Of a DNA stretch of 64,000 nucleotides, positions 13,101-22,100 are shown in pieces. The notes under the pieces are model-generated. The model was given only the letters and a program-made list of their open reading frames with translations, did no database searches and was not told the origin of the DNA. The DNA is from Hippasteria phrygiana (Eukaryota > Echinodermata > Asteroidea > Valvatida > Goniasteridae): assembly GCA_037893225.1 (NCBI GenBank), contig JAZGUH010000199.1:1984001-2048000 (forward strand), in the 5' to 3' direction. The position numbers and the translations under genes were made by a program. How positions within the stretch are numbered: the stretch's first letter is position 1; every line of letters begins with the position of its first letter.

Positions 13101-16100
13101 TCTTGCCCCCGCTCTTGCCCCCGCTCTTGCCCCCGCTCTTGCCCCCGCTCTTGCCCCCGCTCTTGCCCCCGCTCTTGCCCCCGCTCTTGCCCCCGCTCTT
13201 GCCCCCGCTCTTGCCCCCGCTCTTGCCCTCACCTCGTCCTCACCCTCGTCTCGTCCTCACCCTCACCCTCATCTTGTCTCGCCCTCTTCTCACCCCATAA
13301 CGCCCTAGGCCTCATTTCGTCTACATCTCGCCCTCGTGTCGCCTCTCGCCCCCGTCTCGCTCTCGCCCCCGTCTCGCTCTCACCAGGGCCCCCATCTCAC
13401 TCTCGCCCGCGTCTCGCTCTCGCCCGCGTCTCGCTCTCGTCCGCGTCTCGGTCTCGGTCTCGCTCTCGCTCTCCGTCTCGTAATTGAGGGACTTGAGGGA
13501 CTTGAGGGACTTGAGATTTAATGTGCAAAATTTCTCGCCTGTATCATCTAACACAGGTGCCTATAATACCAGGTTACCGTACGCTCTCTCACTGTTGACC
13601 ACACTTACCTTCTTCATCTATCTCAAGAGAATGCTGTTGTCCGGATGGACTCTGTGAGTCCCGCTCCCAGACAGGGTCTCCGAGGGAGGTGGCCACCCTG
13701 CAGTCCAGCATGACCAGGGCCTCGTGCTGCTTGACCATCAGTACGCCGTCCACGATGGCATGCATCAGAGATCGGAAGGGGAATGACTGGGTATCACTGC
13801 TATCTGTGAAAGCCGGGAATGGATGGATGAGACCACTTGAAAAAGGTGGAACAAATGAGTTGAAATGGTGTGAATCTAATTTTGGATTGCCAACACTACC
13901 ACCATGTTGCTTTACCTCCACATGTTAACAAAGTAATGCATGGTAATATCCAAGACCCACTTCACATATCAAATTTTTGCCGTGTCCGATTCAGCTGATT
14001 TGTATTCAATAGAAGAGCGGAAGGGATGTGGACTAATGTCTGGTATGCGGACTTCTTGTTTTAAACTTTAATACATAAATCAAAACTTAAATTTCCCAGA
14101 CTAGGAATTCACTCTTGCTGCATCTCAAGATCTGGGGCAAGCCTCCGGCTTCGGAATGGAGACATCTTTCAGGAGGATGTTGACGGCTGAGAGATGTGTG
14201 CATCATTTTGCAGTTTTATGTAGATGGAGGTACACACTATCGTGCTCGACCTGAAACTACAAAATGACACAGATTTCTCTCAGCAATCGACATCCTCTTG
14301 AAACACGCTTTCCTAACGCTCTTTGGTATTTGTGACCCGCTCTGCAAAAAGGGCACATAAGTCGCTGTTTGCTTTTACGAGTTATGGGCTGTTCAATGTG
14401 AAGAGGGTGAAAAATTCTTCAAACAAGTGATTTTGAAGGGAGGGAATTTTTGGCATCTGTGATACCTATATTATTCTATTTCATAACCAAAATCTTTGAT
14501 TTGGAAAAAGAATGTGTTTTTGTCGAGTGCTTCCATCTATTGCTTTGCTTTTTGTTTTTTTTAAAGGCTTGTGTTATTCTTAAGTCATTTCAAGAAATTC
14601 CTGAAAACAAACATGCAAATTTCCAAATATCTCGTGATTGCAAAATGCTAGAGACCTCAGACATATACCATACGAAAGCTTATAAAATGGCCTTTCCAGC
14701 TATATATAAAACACTATTTTCAAATTTTGCAACATAAGTGCCCTTTTTGCAGAGCGGGTCACATTTGGTCAGTTTCCGCTTAATATTCACGCTGCACATA
14801 ACAGCTTGGAATTGACAAGGTCTCTTTGTACAGCACAAGAAGGTATGAGCCAACTATACATCCCCAAGAAAAAGGCCCGATACGTTTCCAAGATCGTAGA
14901 CTTACAGTCTACTTCACAGCGGGGCAGTTGGTCCGAGCTCCAATCGCCATTCTTACAGAAGAAGTTGCTGGTTCCCAACATGCGGTGGAACTCCTCGCAG
15001 AAGTAGATCTTTTGCCCGCTGTTCCAGTTGTACAGGGCTTGTGAGGGGACACTGAACGAGCCTCCACCGGCAATCCTGCTCTGCAGAACGCTGCAGATTT
15101 CTAAAATCATTATATATTTGTTAACTATATATTATTGGCAGAATAGAAGCATCTGAGCTTTTGTTGTGTACCAACCTAAAAAAATCCTTTTACAAATTGA
15201 ATTGCCAATTGATTAGCATTTGGTTAGGCCAAGTAAAAAAAAAAACATGCTTATTTTAGGGTCCGGTTTTTTTTTTTTTTTTAAGGAAGGAGGGGGAATT
15301 CTTATTTTTTATTTTAAGATGGCCGCCATTCTATTTTTTTATTTCCGACAACCGCAGGTTTTTCAAAGTTTTTCAAAAGGCACAAAAATGAAAGAGACAT
15401 GTTAATCAAGAGAATTAAACATGTTTACAGTGGTTTTAATGTTTTTCGTAAGCTTGCTTTTTATTTTCCGGTGGATCGGTTGACATTTTCGAATGATTTT
15501 TTTTCACCTCATTTTCCACTAGTAAAAAAAAAATATCCAGGCGGCCCCCAAAAAGGAAGCGGGCGGGGATGCTAAACATGTTTTTTTTTTACTTCGCTAA
15601 AGTTTTGAGCTCTCCAATGAGACCTTCCACACCATAAAAAAAACACGCAACGAAAAGTAACAGAATAAGCTTCACATTTTGAATAACGCTCCCACTTCCT
15701 GCAGCATTAATGGATATCAATATTCATGTGTGGCACATAAACCAATACATTCGACTAAGACTAAACATACCCCGACGTGGTAATCTTTATGCATATCACC
15801 ACTTGTAGGCATGGTGAACACAGTGTAACGTCATATGGTAGGTGTCAAAATGTGGTACTAAACAGAAAACAAATTTCAACGGCAAATTTAATTTGTGATA
15901 ATAAATCTCCAAAGTGCTTTATTGTAAAGCACTTCGATCACAGTCGAATGCTATGCCTAAATAACACAAACAGTCACATATGCAAAATTATGCAGAACTT
16001 TGCATAATTGAATATTCGTATTAAGCCACAGTACTCGGCCTGTTTTAGCCTACCATGACAGCTGGGTTCTCCGCCTGTCCACCAGCCTCCCTCGTCGCAT

Positions 16101-19100
16101 TGTCTGGTCTGATCACCATGCAGTAGTTCACGCCTCTTCAGGCACCTGTAAGTGATGGTCTCACCGTAGTTGAAGACCAGCCTGGATGTGGTGAGACTCA
16201 GACCACTGGTTAAGATGCTCGGTCGAGTACAGGTTGCCACTGTAGGGATGACCACACACTGTTAAGAGTGACTGCACGTCATGCACTCCACTACCATATC
16301 CCAGAATCCTCAATACTATGATTAATGCTTATATAGTTGCAGGTCAAGCCTACCTTCACAGATCGGTGGAGGGATACTCCATATTAACCCATCCAGGCAC
16401 TCGGCCGAGTCCAATCCCCTCAGATCGTAACCTTCTGGGCACTCGAAGGTCACTCGAGACCCAATGAGGGCGAGGTCGTCTGATAATGTGATGGTACCCT
16501 CCTCAAAGTCAGGAAGGGGGCAAGTCTGGGCTGTAGAGTTGCACACAAGTAACAAACAAAACGACATGATTAATTCAACAGGTATTAAGGCCTTTCTGTT
16601 GAATAATTCAACAGGTAAGGTTCATGGCTCGTTATGGTACTCTCTCCAACTAACATAAAAATTATGTATCTTTCACTTTTTTTATTATATACGGTGTTGG
16701 ATAGATATTTTATGAAGTTATAGTTTAAATTTGTTTCATTACATACGACATTTATATTGTAAAACAATTAGGGACCACAGACAATGTGAATGAATTGAAT
16801 AAATAAAAAAAGAAACATTAAAGTACGAAATTAGGTTTATAACAAAATTAATCAAATTCTGAAGAGTCACGTTAATGAAGTATGAACAGAAGAAATGGTA
16901 GCAAGTACCAGACGATTACAACTCTGGCAAGTACAGAAGCCTAAATTTTTTTTTTTTTCCATTAGGCCATGGACAACGTAAATTGAAGACAATGACAAAA
17001 TACAAAAAGATTAAACGGAGAAGGACCGAGAAAGGAAACAAGTGTCTGAAAATTACATACAGAAATATTTTCCGAATGGTGTGAATTATTACCTCATTGT
17101 TTTTTTACACAACCAAATAATTGAAAATGGAAAGAATAAAATGAGTCTTACGTTCGCAGGTAGGTACACCATTGTCCCAGTTTCCATCAAACAAGCAGGT
17201 GCGGGTTGCAGTGCCGTTAAGGAGGAATGATGCAAGACATTGGTAGGTGATGGTTGCCCCGTAACTGAAATCCAATGACGTCAGGAAGCCGTTGCTTGGT
17301 GAACCAGGACTCCCGCACTTCATTTCTGTTATATAACAAAACCTGGGCGGTCATCTTGGTGTCGTGTTGGGTTCTTAACTGATCCTCACCTCCCACCTCG
17401 GCTGACCCCGGTTCGGTTCCCTTCCTGGGCCCCAAATTTTCAAATTCTGGTTTAACCCCCTTCGGTGTTTTTCATATGGTCCTGCTAAATCCAACAACTT
17501 CTAACAAAATTGAAATGAGAAGCCTGCTAAATACCGTAAATCCAACACCAAATTTGGTTGGATTCTGCAGTGTACCACCTACACACCAGCCTGCTGAATC
17601 CAACAAAATACAACAGGTATTTGTTTGTATGAGCCCTGCCAAATCAACACTAAAATGCTTCCACCCTCCTGAATATGACAAACTCAAAACATATATATTT
17701 AGCTGCAACCCTGCTGAATACAACAATATCCAACACACCATGTAGTTTGTGTTGACTACCAAATCCAACAAATTACAACACCTTACCATTGTTGGATTTT
17801 GTTGGACTTAGCGGGGTTAGGGTTAAGGTAACAAAATTCTAGTTTAGGCACTTGACACCGTACAAAACGAAGACAAATTGTCATTTGAAGTACATCAATT
17901 ACATTCTATAAACCCTTGTACAACGAACCAGGCAATCTTTTTATTGCAAGATATATGCAGTTTTTCACCCTTAAGGATTCCACACTTACTGACGCATTCG
18001 ATCTCGAGTGGTTCCCATCCCACCCTGGGGATGCAATGGATGCTCGTCTGCCGTCCAATCACGGCGAAAACATCCAGACACTCATAGTTAGCCTCACTTC
18101 GGTCCCCCATCACCACAACTTTGCCATTCATTAGGGCTTCTGGCTCAGACGTACAGTCAGCCTGAACGTCAGCTAGTTAACACAAAGCCAACAAATAATT
18201 CATCATCTGATAATGACTTCAGATTCCAGGCAAGAAGGTTTTGATGACAATTTTCAAAGATTTTACCACAAACCATAAAAAGGCAAAAGTACTGAATTAT
18301 TACGAAATACCATACTAGACTGTAAGTAAATAACAGTATCATAACATCCTGTGAAATCATGGCACCTGTTGTGCTGTCGATTTCAAGAAAAGTGGAAATT
18401 TATCGTTTTCCAACGATTGCCGGCCGACAATCGTTGGAAATGGTCTAGTTTCCCTGACCAGATAATTCACTGACTCTATAAATTGCTCCATTAAATTTTG
18501 CCTGGAAAGTATGGTCAGGGAATTTGACTACAAGAACATTTTTTTCTTTTTCGTACACAAAACTTTAAACAGGTCAGTGTTACAGTATAGAGCACCGAAG
18601 TGATGACGTCAATGCAATGTTTGGAACCAGAATATTTTTGTTATGTTTGCATGACTGGCTGTTAACAAAGGAACAGTCGAAATTTACATTTGTTTGGAGC
18701 CAGTTGTCACGCCAACTGATGTCAGACTTTGGTACTCTATTTGCTAGCACGCTATAAAATACTAACCCCAAATCCATTTATTTCTGAAAATTACAGCAAA
18801 AGCAAATGGTGTATACTAACTTTATTACCCCCACCAAAATCGGTTAGGAACAGAAAAATCATATGAACCGATCTTTCTTGATAAACTGTCTAAACATGTG
18901 GCACAACCAGGTTTGTTCAAACTTTATGTCAGCAAAATCTGTAACAAAAAAATGAGGCAGAAATGAACGTGTATGTGAATATAGGAAAACCACTGACCAA
19001 ACTCTGTGCCCAGAACATAACAAAAACTTTCTTCGAAAATTTTCTGACAAAAGTCTCAAAATTAAAGGTTGTACCATGCGTTTGTACAATTCTATACATG

Positions 19101-22100
19101 AATGGATGGTTATTTTCTAAGATTTTCCTGATCAATTTTGATTGGAGGTATAGGTAAAAATTTTCCTTTTCAAAGTGAACAAATAGGTACCGTGAGGTTC
19201 ACAGGAACATCTTAGAAAATAGCCAACCCGATTGTCCGTGGCAGAACCCGTGTACTAGAGCCATAGCATACTTGTCCCTTGGTCCATGGTATGACTATGA
19301 CATGTGACCATCTGACCATACAAATTACAAGGACGTTTCCATACTATTGCCAAGAACACCCAGCACAGTAAACACACACTTTTTGGTAATCAATAAATCA
19401 TTACCTTAGGACACCTCTATTTCTTTTACGAGTTCCGTTCAAAACTAACTTTTGCAGACGACTTTACAGTACCAAAGTGACTTTTGCAGGCTAAAGTAGT
19501 TTTTTTTCTTGAGATTAACTCATGTTTGTTGTAATTTTGAAATGCACTTTCAAAGAAAATGTGACTTTCCTACCTTTTTTTGCAGTCAGAGACATTGCCG
19601 TTTTACCCAATAATTTCCCTCATAAATCAAAACCCTGCCCTCTTTCCACAACATTAAGCTTGCTCATATTCAACATGATATCTTAGCGAACTATTATGAT
19701 TCCAAGCACACAGAGGCACTTTTCCTGCCTGTACCATCGCAAAATATTGAATAAACTGTCTCCTTCGTTCTCTTAAGTTATATGGAACGGGGTCCTAAAG
19801 GTAACGATTACCGAATCTTGGATGTTTTCGTCAGATAATTCTGTTCCTCATTCGTTTTTCAATATACCTTTAGCGACCGTGCCGTGTTGACCTTGCAGGT
19901 GTCAACGGTTTTTAATATACAACAATGTGCTTGAAAAACAAAACATTGAAACAAAGGTGGATAACTAGATATTATTATTAAAACAGTGCATTTTTGCCTG
20001 GGTTCACAAGATAAACTAAAAACACGATTGCCTCCGTCTCCATATCCTTGCTGACAACATTAACACAATTTGAAACGACGTCAGGATACCGTCTGCACGT
20101 CCGGCGCGCCAGACTACAGTGACACGCCATGGTTTTATGCGTTTCTGATTGGACCGCTTCACGCACGTGACGCCTTCTTTCGACTGCGCACACTCCGTGC
20201 TGGTTCATTGCAGTGGCATGCACCAGCCTCTGTACTGATACCCGGTGTTTTCATTGATAGGCCTATATCCAGTTTTATGGTTACAAATCATTTAATCGAA
20301 TAGGAAGTGCAAGTTCCCTCTGTAATTGATATTTAGATAAAAGACATTTAGATGAATTAAACTGCTGCAAACTGCTAACTGACTTGAGTGACTAAAATAT
20401 GCAAATCAACAACATAAGCTGACCAAGGGTTTCGAACTTAAGCACCAAGTTCTTTCTAGAAAGAACCTGCTTAAGTTCGAAACGTTAGGCCGGTTAATTT
20501 TGTTCACCTGTTGTAACGTTTTGTACTCTTGTAACGTTAAAGTGGCAGTGCCTTTGGCACTAAGCGTTCGTTCTAAAATTGCTATGCCATTGGAAAGACC
20601 ATTCAAATTGTATAATGTTGGCCGACACTTTCCCTTGAAAATACGCCCAGTCTGCAACAATTGACGAAAATAATTTCGGGGACACCAGTTTGGTTCGGAA
20701 ACGGTCGGACCTAGGCTACACTATAGGTGCGGCGCCAATCTGAATGACCGAAAATCAATGCTTCTTTTTTCCCCCACACAAATTTTCGTCGTAAATATTA
20801 CACATTGTGGTAGAATATTTGCACATACCTTCAAGTTGGAAACAGGTAAGATAACTAACCAAAGAGATTAAATTATGGAGATTTTAGGGCAGCGGCGTAG
20901 CTACTGGGGGCGTAACCCCCCCCCCCAAAAAAAAAAAATCGTCACCCCCAGTCTCACCTCCCCACTGTAAATTTCGCAAATGCAGAAAATAATAGTATTA
21001 TTAAGAAAAAATACTGTCAGCCCCCCCCCCCCCCCCCTCCCCCTCCCCCACTCGCGCCCCTAGGCCCTATGGAGAGAGCCCTGGCTATTTCAGAGTAATG
21101 CCCTTGCAAGTAGACGCATTAAAAGCTATACCGGTAACTCATTTGAGTATTAATTGGTACCTCGTGCACCAAAACAATGAGAAACATAAAGGTAAGGGTG
21201 AGAAATAGAGTTGGGGTTTAGGATAGGGTTAGGGTTTTCATTATAAAAACCACAATTTTCTTGCAATGCGCCATGGGTATATATACAAAGAGTCGGATAT
21301 TCATGGGAGTCAGATTTTCATATATGACACTAGCCTCTGCACTAGTTTCAAAGCGGGAAGACGGCGTCTGTCATTAAAATAATCGACTCTTCGAATTAAG
21401 TTTTCCAAAGACATTGCAAACTGAAGAAACTTACGACTGAGGCAGTGCGGTGGGCCATTTTCCCACTGCCCATTGGACATACACGTCGACTCCTCGTACC
21501 CTATTAACTCGTAGTCTAAACTACAGCTGAAGTGGACGATCGTACCGAATCCCCCTGGCACTGAGGAACCCTGGGGTGGAGTCAGCCACATGATTCCGTT
21601 GCTAGGCGAGTCCAGTGGTAGCTGGCACGACCAAGCTTGACCTTAAAGAAAAACGCGGGAAAAATCGTGCAAACGATTAACTGAAAACAACATGCGTTCA
21701 TTAGTACACGCGCATCAAATTGAATTGTACATTTCAGTTTAGTAATAATTATAATATAGAAGTATAGGTTTTGCCAGAGCAGATCACATAGGCTTAAGCC
21801 TATGTGATCTGCTCTGGCAAAACCCGACGCTTCTCGGCATTTCCCATTAGGCCTACGCGGTATGGGCTCGCATAACGTTAAAAATGGCATCAGTGATACC
21901 AAAACCCCAATATTGAAATTTCACCCCATGTTTGGGTTTTGCTAGAGCTGGTCACAAATTTCAATTGGGGTTTTGGTATCATGCCATATTTTTAACGTTG
22001 CGGGCCCATACCGCTCAATGGGAAATGCCGAGAAGCGTCGGGTTTTGCCAGAGCCGGTCACATAACTATTTGAGGACCAGTTGTAAGTGATATTTTAGAT

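Noticed and set aside
12821..13487. Long open frames rich in Leu-Pro or Arg-Ser-Pro
   Set aside because: They arise from the CGCTCTTGCCCC tandem repeat inside an intron; there is no domain, and open frames exist in several phases at once.
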